Positions 46,900-58,940 of a DNA stretch of 64,000 nt are shown here, piece after piece. Numbering within the stretch: the stretch's first letter is position 1; every line of letters begins with the position of its first letter. Where the stretch lies: NCBI GenBank assembly GCA_009823395.1, contig CM020502.1:27220944-27284943 (forward strand), read 5' to 3'. The notes below the pieces were generated by a model. The model saw only the letters and a program-made list of their open reading frames with translations. It did no database searches and was not told the DNA's origin. The translations under genes were made by a program, and so were the position numbers. This DNA comes from Thamnaconus septentrionalis. Lineage: Eukaryota > Chordata > Actinopteri > Tetraodontiformes > Monacanthidae.

Positions 46900-47165
46900 G
46901 AATTTATGATGATGTAGATGTCGTCATTGTGCAGCGTGCATGTTAGGTTCAGGCCCCTCTTGGACGTACGTGTTCTCCTTCAGCCACGCCCACTCGCCCA
47001 TGGCCACGTTGTACAACTGCACCATCAGCCCGTCGTCCATCTAAAGGGGCCTCTGCTGGTAGCGGACAACGACAGGGCACGAGTGGGACACGGTCCAGGT
47101 GCCGGAGACCAGCCAGTGGCAGAGCACCGCTAGCAGCTTGAAGTTGGAGTCGGCTTCCTGTCCAA
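46900..47165 (-). pseudogene. Possible decayed coding fragment (unidentified)
   Basis: On the minus strand a reading frame runs ADSNFKLLAVLCHWLVSGTW to RYQQRPL, hits one TAG (complement of 47041-47043), and continues MDDGLMVQLYNVAMGEWAW to NTYVQEG; a further block LNLTCTLHNDDIY follows in another frame. The composition and length look protein-like, and the VQLYN..MGEW block recalls kelch-type repeats, but I cannot assign a family. One stop and one frame change suggest a pseudogene fragment. Confidence 0.3.
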
Positions 47166-47967
47166 GAATGATGCTTGATTACGTTTACGAGGAGCAGCTG
47201 CTGGATCTCCATGGAAACCTCAGCATTGCTCTTCATCTGCTTCTAACTCTACCAGTCACTGTTGCTTCTGGGAGAGAAACGTTAAAACTAAAAAAAAACC
47301 TAACTCAGGTCAACCATGTCCCAGGAGACTTACTGGACTTGCCATTATTTCTATAGAGCACAATGTGCGAAGGTCTTTGGATGTAGACAACCTTGTGACA
47401 GCTTTTGCACAAGCCAAGGCTCGTAAGCACCAGTTTCAGAACCAGTGGACCTGTGGGTACCCTGGGATTTTTAGTCCACTGTTCTGCCATTGCTATTCCA
47501 CTGTGAATTTTGCACGAGCCAAGCCTAACTTTGTACTATTTATTTTATTTGACATTATTTATTTTCACTATTTAATTGTTTTATATATATGGTGGCAATT
47601 GTATTGTTCTTTTGATGTGGCCATAATTGTTTTCTATTTATTCAGGTTTGTCTTGTTTTATATTTAAAGTTTAAATAATTTGCAGTGCACTTTTGTAATA
47701 ACGAAAAGTTCATATTTCATATATCTTTGTTGGTGTCACTGTCAGATTATTTACGACAACGATTATTAATAGGCCTGGGCTTTCAGGGACCTCTGGTGGC
47801 GGTCCGTCTCTTCCGGGTGGTGACGTCCAACTTTTCTTCGTCAAGTCGTTGTGACTTTGTAGTTTTTTGCTGCCACCTTGCGGTATGTAGAGGGAATTGC
47901 ACTAAAGGTGATGTTTTGATTCGATTTTTTTCGTTCGGGTTTTGATAATGATAATTGATTACTATAT

Positions 47968-48085
47968 ATTTGGCTCGGGATAACGTGAAAACGATCACGT
48001 TTTTAGTGATCATTTTCACGTTAGACCGTAAAACTATCACGTTATTTCGTGACATTTTTTTACGTTATAACGTGATACTGAGCCC
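47968..48085. mobile_element. Short palindromic CACGTT-rich element
   Basis: Starts GGCTCGGGATAACGTGAAAA and ends with the inverted ACGTTATAACGTGATACTGAGCC; inside, TCACGTT/AACGTGA motifs recur about six times in both orientations. About 118 bp with inverted termini, probably a MITE. Confidence 0.55.
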
Positions 48086-48424
48086 TGTTTTTATTCTAGT
48101 ACGGCAGCAATGCGTTTCCGTAGCTTTGTTATCAAAGGCTCTCATCGGGTTTTGTTTTTTTCCCCACATGAATTCTGCCAACTGTGATGTGCCTCGCTCT
48201 TGTCGCTGTCTGTGCAGGGTTATATTAAGCTCTGCAGACAGCAGACCTGTCTTCCATCTCCGACTGCCAGTCCGGATGACAGCCCTTATCACAGTCCTGG
48301 CGTCACCGTCTGTGTGAGGGTTTAGCCAGAGAACACGGTGAATAATCTGGCTCAGGCAGTGGCGCCTTCAGAATAAAAGCCTAAATATAAATCCTGTAAT
48401 GTTGCTAGATTCATTAAATTTATT

Positions 48425-48426
48425 AC

Positions 48427-48472
<46 letters not shown>
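48425..48472. repeat. (TAG)n microsatellite
   Basis: About sixteen perfect TAG/GTA units. Confidence 0.93.
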
Positions 48473-49051
48473 AATGTGTGTGTGGTAGTAGTAGGCTACT
48501 TTGATATTACCACTTATTCGTATAAACGTATAAACGTTTAAAAGAGCACAATCATACTTGCTGTAAGTATTTTTTTTCATATTCATCAACTACAAAATTT
48601 CTATTTTTGAATCAAGCTGTGTTTTTTCTTTAATTTGCTAGCATTATGAAGTGAACATCAAATACTCTAAAGAAATCATTTCCAAAAGTGCACATTGTAG
48701 AGAAATATATCACAATATATTGTATTTGTAGTTTAGAAATTAAATAATTAAAAAGATTATCGCAAGAAAGACGAAAAGGTTTTGTTTGTTTGTTTGTTTT
48801 GTTTCAAACTAGTCATATGAATCGTTTACTATGCTCACTTGTCTCTTGCGTGACACGGCTTTTAATTTTCAAACCGGAAGCGGAAACCTAATTTTCTAGA
48901 TCAATCGCTTGATGATGGCTGTGGGCTGGCGGTGAGACAAGCAGGTGCATCAATGACGGAGTCGCCCACACACGAACACGCGCCGCTCATTCTGATTCTC
49001 GTCGGTGGTTCCGGCCAGCAAACCAACGGCAGCGTGTGACCCGAGCTGAAG

Positions 49052-51076
49052 ATGGAGCTGGCGGGCTGCTTCCGGCGGTACCTCCCGCCGCTGCTGCCGC
49101 TGCTTCTTCTGCTGCTGCTCACCGCCTTCGCAGCATCAGCGTCCGCTGTGGGAGACCTGCGGCCGTGCGGGGAGGTGAGCGCTCCTTGTTCTGCTCTCAT
49201 CAGACTCAACCTTCTCACTTTACACTCTCTCTCACAGTGCATGTTTACAGATTTATTTATTTTTTAAAGAATATATACATATATATAAATGACTCGTGAT
49301 TTGTATTTAAATTATTTAAAACAATCAGTGGCAATCCATCCAATTTCTTTCATGCGGTAAACAAACCAACCTAATCACTCTGCAAACTAAAGATAAACAA
49401 TCCGCCATTCTGCTCATTTCAGTGAATAGTCGCGCTGTTAAACCAGCAGCAAATTGAATGTACTGCCATTAAACACAAACCAACGAGCCGTCATGATCGG
49501 CTTAAGATGCTCTGCAGCGTCGCTCCGTGCTCAGTGTTCCGGCTGGAGGCAGCCTGCTGCCGGCCAGCCGCCTCACAATCAGCCGCGGACATGCCTGGGT
49601 GCCCTTTGTATTAGTAATTTCATCTTCACATTCGAGCCAAGTGTTAATCTAACACTTACATACCTCGGTGTATGTAAAAAATAATGTTACATACAACAAT
49701 GACATTTATTTTGAAAGAAATCTCTAATTTCGTGGTTAACTTCTCTCACGTTAAAGCTGCAGGCAAGAGACGGTGAACGTAAAGTCACAGCATCCTGCCG
49801 AGAAGTAGCGACAACTTCAGCTCATTGTGTGACAGATTGTTTGTCGAAGTTCAAAAGTTTAGGTTGAGCTGAGAAAAACGAAATGCAAATGAAATATTGA
49901 AAGGGTTTTGATGCAAATGTAAAGTGTGTTACCCAATGGAACTTCAGGCTCCCACAACTGTTGAACCCAACAGTGCACAACCCTGAAATGATAATCACAA
50001 ATTGAAACATACATCTTAACATTTCAACACTAAAATCCATTCCCAAAATATCAACATCTTTGTTTGCCTCACAGTTGCAATAATTGCAAATATTTCCAGT
50101 GACATTTAAAATGATTTCATGCAGAGCATCAGGATGACAAGATGAGTGTCCGTCTTCCTCTGCAGTCGGCCTGACTGAGAGGATGGATCGCCGTGGCGAT
50201 GAGGTTTTTTTTTTTTTTTTCTTTTTTTCTCCCCTCTCAGTCTCCATGATAACCAACAATGAGTCGCCCTGGAGACAGGCGGAACGCATTAACCCCACCC
50301 CACTGTCAACACATTAGTGCAGGGCTCGGCCTCATTGTTGGTTCCGCAGGCTGCAGGTGAATCAGTGCAGGTGGCCGTCGACCTCTGTGTGTGTGTGTGT
50401 GTGTGTGTGGGGTGTGTGTGTGTTTCACGGAGCACGAATGGGGGTCAGAAAGGTGATGTGACCTTTTAAGCTCATCTGTCACTCTCTCTCTCACACACAC
50501 ACACACACTCAGCTCCTTTATCTTCACACACTCTCCCTCCGTCTCTGAGTTCTCCTGCCTGCCTCGCGCTCATCGCCGCTCACATTTCCAATCCCACCTC
50601 CCTCCGCTTTTATCAGCGGCTGATCAGAGGTCAGTGCTCTCTGCCCGGCAACTGAGGCAGGGCTGCCCAGTGACACTGACAGGAAGTTGTGTTTTATATT
50701 ATTAGAGAGACTACCGTCTGTTGAATGTTCCTCCCCTGCAAAGATACAGAAAGTCGAAAACCAGACCCAAAAAAAAACAACAGTTAAAAATAATAATAAT
50801 GATAATAATAATAATAAATACGCATAAAAATTGGAGATATTTTTACAAGTTTTCGGTAGAATGGCACGAGATGAAAACAGAAACAAGCCACGTCAGTGGG
50901 AAGTGTGGACGTCCTAATTCAGCAGCGTCTTGGTCCGTCTGCCGGCGCCTCCCGGTGGTTGCCATGGCACCTGGTGGTGGCAGAGCCGCTTGTTTTTGGA
51001 CTTGGTGTCCCTCTTGACATTTTGCCTCAAACAGTCCACGTCACGTCGCATCACGGCTGCTGCTTATGCTGCTGCT

Positions 51077-51112
<36 letters not shown>

Positions 51113-51477
51113 AATGGCCCATTACTGCCCCAGCGGCGCTCGGTTGCCATGTCGATCAGGGTCATCCCGACCTCCCACCACCACCACCACCGTTCTTCTG
51201 CCCACGTTCCCATTGACTCTCCCGTGCATCCACTTCACGCGGGTCATTTGCATGAAGCGCTGCCATGAAGGATTTACATGAAGGATTTCACCAGGCGCTG
51301 ACAGCTGGTCTCGAATCCGCAGTCTCCCGAGCACGGCAGTTGTTTTTATCACACTTCTCCGAACCAATCAGCGTCCCCACATTTCCTTCAACCGTCAGTG
51401 TGTTTTATGAGCCATTTACTGATTTTATCGCCCACAATAAAAGTCAATTGGTTGTGTGCTAACCTCAACTTATGTGT

Positions 51478-51540
<63 letters not shown>

Positions 51541-51671
51541 CAGACGGACTACTACTACCAGTACACTGAGTGTGACAGCACAGGCTCTCGATGGAGGGTG
51601 GCCATCCCGCTCAAACCAGGCAGCTGCTCCGACCTCCCCCCTCCCACCAGAGGAACAGACTGCTGTGAGTG

Positions 51672-51717
<46 letters not shown>

Positions 51718-53980
51718 ACTCCTGACTAAGCGCTACCTCTTCCCCACCGCAGCCTTTTCCTGCCCGGCGGGGATGTATCTGGAGATGACCTCTCAGCAGT
51801 GCACGCCGTGCGTCGCCGGCTCCTATTCGCTGGGCAGCGGCCTCCGTTTCGACCAATGGGACGCCATCCCCGCCGGATTCACCAACCTGGCCAGCTTCCT
51901 GGACCCCGGGCCCAACGGGGAGGACGTTCAGGCCTGTAACAGGTGACGCAGACGCGAATGGGAAAATGAGAGCGAATGACCGAAAACGGTCTTGTAAAGC
52001 TTCTTTATTTTTCTCTGTGCTGCAGTTCCTCGTGGCTGCCACAGGGGGTGTACCTGGAGTCCAACCGAGACGAGTGCACGGTGTCTCTGGTGTACGCTGT
52101 CCACCTGGAGAAGCAGGGCTCGGTCTCCTTCACCTACCAGTACCCCGACAACAACATCTTTTTTGAGTTCTACGTAAGAAGTGGAAGATGTGCGGTCATG
52201 TGACAGCGAAGTGGAGGATGTGTGGTCATGTGACCGAGACAACTCGTGTTGTTTTTGTCCAGGTCCAGAACGAGCAGTGTCAGGAGATGGTGCAGAGCGA
52301 CGACCAAAAGTGGATCAAAGTCACAAACAACGGCGAGTGGGGGACACACACAGTGAGTGCCAGCAGGGGGCAGTGTTGACGTCTTCAATTACTCTTCTCT
52401 TGAGGGACCCCTCACCACATCCTTTGTCTGTTGCTGCTTTCAGGTGGGTCTGAAGTCGGGGATGAACATCCTGTACTGGAGGACCACCGGCATCCTGGTC
52501 GGGGGCAAAAAGGTCAAACCTGTGCTGCTCAGAAACATCCAGATCGAAGGTAAACACCCAGTTTGAAGTTACAGTGTGTCAAATTTTTAAGGAAGCCCAG
52601 TACTTAAGGAAGCCCGCCTGACAGTGCCCTAAATAATAGAAAACTTAGAAGAATAAAATAATAGAATATAATAAGAAATAGGAATAATAGAAAATAATAG
52701 GGTTAGGGTTAGCCCTGCGATGAACTGGCGACTTGTCCAGGGTGTCACCCTGCCTTTGCCCTAAGAGAGCTGGGATAGGCTCCAGCAGACCCCCGTGACC
52801 CTGAATTGGAATAAGCGGGAGATAGAAGATGAATGAATGATGAAAATGAGAAAATAATAGGATAACCAAATTACTTTTACTGCACTGCGATTATACACTT
52901 TTATTAATGTATTTATGGGCAGTATGTTAAGCTTTTACCAATATAAAAATCATAAATCAAGACAAATCAAAGTCACAAGGGCCACAAGAAGAGAAAAAAA
53001 TTTAGATAGAATTTTTTTTTCAAATTTCCAATTCGAGAATGAAGTTGAAATTTCAAGATTAAAATCAAAATTTTGAGAATAAAGGGGACGTAAAAAAAAA
53101 AAAAAGCTTAAATTTCGTGAATAAAATTTAACTTTTGCAATTAATGTCAAGGTGAAGTTTTGGTAAGTCAAAATGTCGTGAATAAAGTCGAAAGGCTCTG
53201 CGCGCAAGTGGAGTGGAGTACTTCCATTTTCGCTAGTTTTCTTATTACTGTGGGTGAACCTTGTGGGGTACACCTTTTTTCTGCACTTCACTTTTAACTG
53301 TGGGTAACTGCGTTCATCCACCATACATATCATTAACCTTTAAATTTCCACTTTATTTGCCGCATTCATGAAATTTCCACTTGATTCACGAAATTTCGTC
53401 TTTTTTATACATCAACTTTTTTCTGAAATTTTTACTTTAGTCACAAAATTTCAACGTAAAAATCTAAATGAAAACTTAAATAAAAATCTCCATCCTGTAA
53501 TATTTTTTTTCTCTTCTTGTGGCCCTAATCCTCTTTCGTAAAACTCAGACAAAACTCCTCTCACTTCTTCGCCTGTTTTTTTCTTTACTGCCACCTGCTG
53601 GCCACACAGGCGTGGCCTACACCTCCGAGTGCTTCCCGTGCCGACCGGGCTGGTTCAGCTCGGCGCCGGGCTCCTCCTCCTGTCAGCCGTGTCCCAGCGA
53701 CACCTTCTCCACCAAGGGGGCATCGTCCTGCACGCCTTGCCCCGCCCACCACTACTCACGTACGAGCGACCTTCCCACTCGTGTCCGTGCGTCTGCGTGT
53801 GTCTGCGTGTGCGCGGTGTTGAAACCTTTTGCGCTCCTGCTCTTCCCTCTGCTCAGACGAAGGCTGGCCGCAGTGTAAAGTCAAGCTGCCGTGCTCGCAG
53901 AAGGATTTCTTCCAGGTCCACACGGCCTGCGACGGCGAGGGGAAGGTCCGTCTCCGTATCTCCATCCTGTCAATCAATCG

Positions 53981-54014
<34 letters not shown>

Positions 54015-54624
54015 TCTTTATTCTGTCATTTGTAGTTTTTTTTCTTTATTTAAGTGTTTATCTCTTTTCCCCTCTTTTTCTGTAATATTAATTTTGTTAT
54101 TTTTTTAATGCTGCTCTATTGTCTATTTTTGTTTACACCATAGAAATGTATTTCATTGCCATTTGCTCTCTCTGTCCCTCTCTATTCCTCTCTCCCCCTG
54201 ACCTTCACCTGGGTCACACTCTGGGGTGGTAAGCTCGATCGTTTAGAATAACCCATTTATTCCTGTCGGGCCTGAATGACAAGTAGCAACGGCTCTGAAT
54301 GTCTTCATGACGGCTGACAGATTAAAGAAACAAATTCAATCAACGTTTTATTTTGTGAAGTCACTAAATCACTAGCGGAGGCGTCTCGAAGCCGCTCGGA
54401 AATGACAAGCGCCTGGCGTCTGTCTTACTCTGCCCGCAGACGCAGGTGTTGTACCGGTGGGTGGAGCCTAAGATCTGCGTGGAGAACGTGACGGGGGCGG
54501 CGGCCCTGCCGGCCGTAGGGGAGAGAGAGCCCTGCCCCCCCTGCAATCCCGGCTACTACAACAGCAACGACTCCACCTGCCTGCCCTGCCCGGCGGGAAC
54601 ACACTCCGACGGCACCAATGGTAC

Positions 54625-54664
<40 letters not shown>

Positions 54665-55681
54665 AACACCTTTATCTCACAAAATAAGCTGATTGTCGCT
54701 GTTGATTCTTGGTCGTTTCCTCTGTATGTGTGTGTGTGTGTCTGTGTGCATGTGCACGTGTCGTGCAGCATGCGCTGCCTGTCCGGCCGGCACGGAGCCG
54801 GTGCTCGGCTACGAGTACAAATGGTGGAACGTGCTGCCGTCCAACATGAAGACTTCCTGTTTCAACGTGGGAAACTCCAAGTGCGACAACATGAACGGTG
54901 AGAGCCCAGAAGGTCCAGCAGGTGGCGCCAGAGCCAGATTGCAACCAGATAGATTGCAAAGTGCTTTTTGAGATTTTTCAGCATTTCCTGTTTTTACCTC
55001 CTGGTCAAAAGTGGCTGCTGAGTTTGTGGTGCAGAATCTCGCAGCGCCGCAAAGCAAAAAGTTGACTAGTTGCCACACAGAAGAGAGAAAACAGGTTTTG
55101 AGAGAAGGTCTAAAGTGCCTCCTTCATGTGTGATGTCATCAGGATGGGAGGTGGCTGGAGACCACATCCGCAGCGGCACCGGCAGCTCTGATAACGACTA
55201 TCTCATCCTCACCCTGCACGTCCCCGGATTCAAGTAAATCTTCACACCGCTCAGCGGAAAACTACCATTTTTTTTCTTCTTGTCTTTTTGAATTGCGTCA
55301 CACGTCGCCTCTTGTCAGCTCACACGCTTGTCCCTCCGCGCCAGGGTCCCGGCGTCGCTGTCCGCCGTCACCCGCAGCGACTTCGGCCAGATCACCTTCA
55401 GCTTCGAGACCGCCTGCTCGGCCGACTGCGAGCTCTACTTCATGATGGTGCGTTCGTTTCCCAGCGCCCTCCTGCTCCTTCCAGTCACTCAGCTTAACGC
55501 TGAGTCTCATTCTGTCGGTGGCGCCCCCTGCAGGACGTCAACAGTAAGAGCACCACGGTGGTGGAGTCCTGGGAGGGAACCAAGAGCCGGCAGTCGTACT
55601 CACACAGCATGAGCAGGAACGCCTCCGTCACGTACACCTGGGCCTTCCAGAGGACCAGCCGCGCCCTGGACGTACGCAAAG

Positions 55682-55735
<54 letters not shown>

Positions 55736-56648
55736 CATACATCCATTCACAACCGCACTTCTCTGTGCAAGTGTTAACACTCTAAGTTCATCCTGGAATA
55801 TGAGGGAGTATTGTTTGTTTTTAATCCAACACTGATTGAAAGGGGGGGGGGAAATACTCTGCAGGGCAAACAACAAGATATAAACACAACTACGTCGACA
55901 TAAGACGACATTTAGCAAAATGGCCGAAATCGCAGTAGTTGCTGTAGTTTTTAATAACCGCCTCACCCCAATGAGCAACTCATCTAAAATTAGAGATGAC
56001 CTGAAGTTTTGTCGTGTAAAAGTCAGACTCAAAATGGGCACCAGAAGAATGAACAAACGTATTACTTTCTTACCTCACCACAGGATAATAAAGTTAAAGT
56101 CCCAGTGATTGTCACACCCATAAGGATGTGAAATTTGTCCTCTGCATTTGACCCATCAGCAGGGAGGCAACGGGTACCATTTTTTAAAGTCTATCTTTGG
56201 TACCATCTTTGGTCTCAGCCCGGAAACTCTACCACTAGCCCACTGAGCTGATAATAGGCACTGGAGCAGGCTTGGGCAAACTAAGACCCGCGGGCCACGT
56301 GCGGCCCATTCGGCTTCTCAATCCGTTTTGTTGAACTTAAAAAAATTATATTAATAGTAAGTCAATAAAAAGTAGCTGTATTTCATCAATTATTTTTCAG
56401 TGCTTTAAGAGTCATTTCAATAAAGGACTAAATATCCATAGGAATGTTTTGTTGCAACCCTTGTTGCACATGTTTTCTACATATCCCACAATATATTATT
56501 TCCTCCTATGAGGTGGCTCACCAAAACACTCCATCCATCCGCTGCTGCTCCGGCGCCTCTGTCACATTTTACAACCCATTGTGGCCCCGCTGGTCAAAAA
56601 GTTTGCCACCCCTGGGCTAGAGCACCAGAGTGTAACTTTCAGCTCTGT

Positions 56649-56692
<44 letters not shown>

Positions 56693-58889
56693 GGCGTTTC
56701 GTGGGCGACACGGTGAAGATCTACTCCATCGGCGTGACCAACGCCGTGGACGGCGTGGCGTCCTCGTGCAGGGCGTGTGCGCTGGTGCCCCGGGACTCCC
56801 GGCGGGACAGCTCCTCCTGCGTGCCCTGTCCCGCCGGCTTCTTCATCGAGGCCGACACCAACCGCTGCCTGGAGTGCCCGCCCAACACGCACCTGGCCGG
56901 AGGTGTGGCCTCCGGCCAGGAGGCCTGCGTCCGCTGCGGGCCCGCCAGCATCAGCAACAAGGTGAACTGAATTCTTTATTTGAGCATTAGAAAAAATACA
57001 AATACTGTAAATAAAATAAGAAAAAGAAAAGAAAAAAAATACAAGCCTCATACTCAATGAAAACAAATATCCAAAAACTTCAATATGCTGGAAAAGGAGC
57101 AGGAAGAAGTAGAAACGTTATTCACTTCACATTTCATCTGCATTTCATTGCAGTCTTAATCAAAATGTATTAAAACAAGATATTTTATGCAGCTATTAAA
57201 CATCATCTACTACCACATCACTACAATTATATTACCATTATGTTACAGCACTATATTACCGTATTTTACGTATTATACCTAGGCACTGCGGGTATTATGC
57301 ACATACACTATATTAGTACTATATATTGACACTATAAATAATATACACTAATTACCATATTCCAGATAATATATATTAACATTAAGTATTATGCACACTA
57401 ATACCATCAATTATAATATATTAGAGGACAGTATTACAGTATTCATATAAACAGCAAATCATACACTATTGCCACATTATTTAAGTGTAATAAGCTGTGT
57501 GTAAACACTGTAAATATTATGCACACTATTACCCATTCTTACAAACACATTCCAGTTTTGATAAGCATCAAGGTGGAGCACCGGCTGGACAGTACAGGAA
57601 GTTTTGAACAGAATAGAATGGAATGCCTTGATTTATCCCACATTGGGGAAATTTGCGTAATTACAGCAGCATGTGCAGTGTAAAGAGAAGAAAGAAAGAA
57701 AAAGAAACAAAATAAAATAAAAACTAAATAAATATTTATAATACAGTGAGAAAGGAAAAAAAGTATTTACATTGATATGGACAGTTGGATTATTAACTAA
57801 TCAGTTCTGGACCTGATCATATTTTTCGGGTAGGAACACTCTCGCTGTTACAGCGACTGCCTCTTCAGCCACACTGAGAACAACCGCACGCTGACCTTTG
57901 ACCTCGGGCTCATGAGCGACGTGGCCTCGATGACCGTCGGACCCAGTTTCACCTCCAAAGGGACGAAGTACCTGCACCTGTTCCACCTCAAGCTGTGCGG
58001 CCATCAGGTGAGTCGCGGTCGTCGTTGTCGTCTTCCCCGCCGACGTTTTGAGGCGCGACCGCACCGAGCGACCGCCTTCCTTCTCCATCCTGCAGGGGGA
58101 GCCGGCCGCCGTGTGCATGGACAACGTCACCGACGTGTCCAGCAGGGACGAGCAGGGCGACGACGTGGCCCAGTTCGTCAACTCGGTCAACGGCTTCATC
58201 TGCCAGTCCACTGTCATCCCGGCCGATGGCCGGGGCTTCCGCACGGCCATCTCCTCCCAGTCAGTCAGCCTGGCCGACACCTTCATCGGTGCGACTTTCA
58301 CTCCAGCTTCAGCTTGCAAAATCCTACGCCGAGTGGCCGATAACGACGACAGCGACTCTTCACTTCCGCCCCCTCCGCAGGTGCGACGGTGGAGGCGGCG
58401 CTGGACGGCGTGGAGGCGGCGCCGGATCTCTTCCCCGCCAGCTCCAGAGACCTTCCGGACATCAACTTCTTCTACAGGTACGGCTCACAGAAAAAGCGCA
58501 GACCTGACCGAGCCGGAGGCACAGAGATACACAGATCTGACAGTGAAGCCTTTCAGGTCGAGGAAGGCGACGGCTTCGTGTGAGCAGGGCCGCAGCTCCG
58601 TCGTCAGCGTCCGCTGCAACCCGGAGAAGTCGGAGCGAGGAGAGCTGGCCGTGCCCAGGTAGCCACTGCACACACCTTTATTATTAGAAATACATTTGTG
58701 TGTGTGTGTGTGTATATATACAATCAGAGTTTTGAAGTTTGCTCTTGTGTGTTTGTGCGCAGCTCCTGTCCTGCTGGAACATGTGACGGCTGCACGTTTC
58801 ACTTCCTGTGGCAGAGTTCCAGCGCCTGTCCACGCTGCACCGAGGATGACTACCATCAGATAGAGGGGGCCTGCAAGGGAGGCATGCAG

Positions 58890-58940
<51 letters not shown>

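Larger units (their letters stand above)
45374..49051. other. Divergent intergenic region between nrip2 and elapor2
   Basis: Holds the nrip2 5' UTR/promoter with compound GA/CT/CA microsatellites (45653-46000), (TTC)n (46211-46239, 46600-46642), a possible decayed coding fragment (46900-47165), AT-rich DNA, a palindromic CACGTT element (47968-48085), (TAG)n (48425-48472) and the elapor2 promoter. No functional gene seen. Confidence 0.55.

Noticed and set aside
51398..51946. 182-codon frame with long CVCV stretches
   Set aside because: Translation through (TG)n introns; only the pieces corresponding to elapor2 exons 2 and 3 are real.
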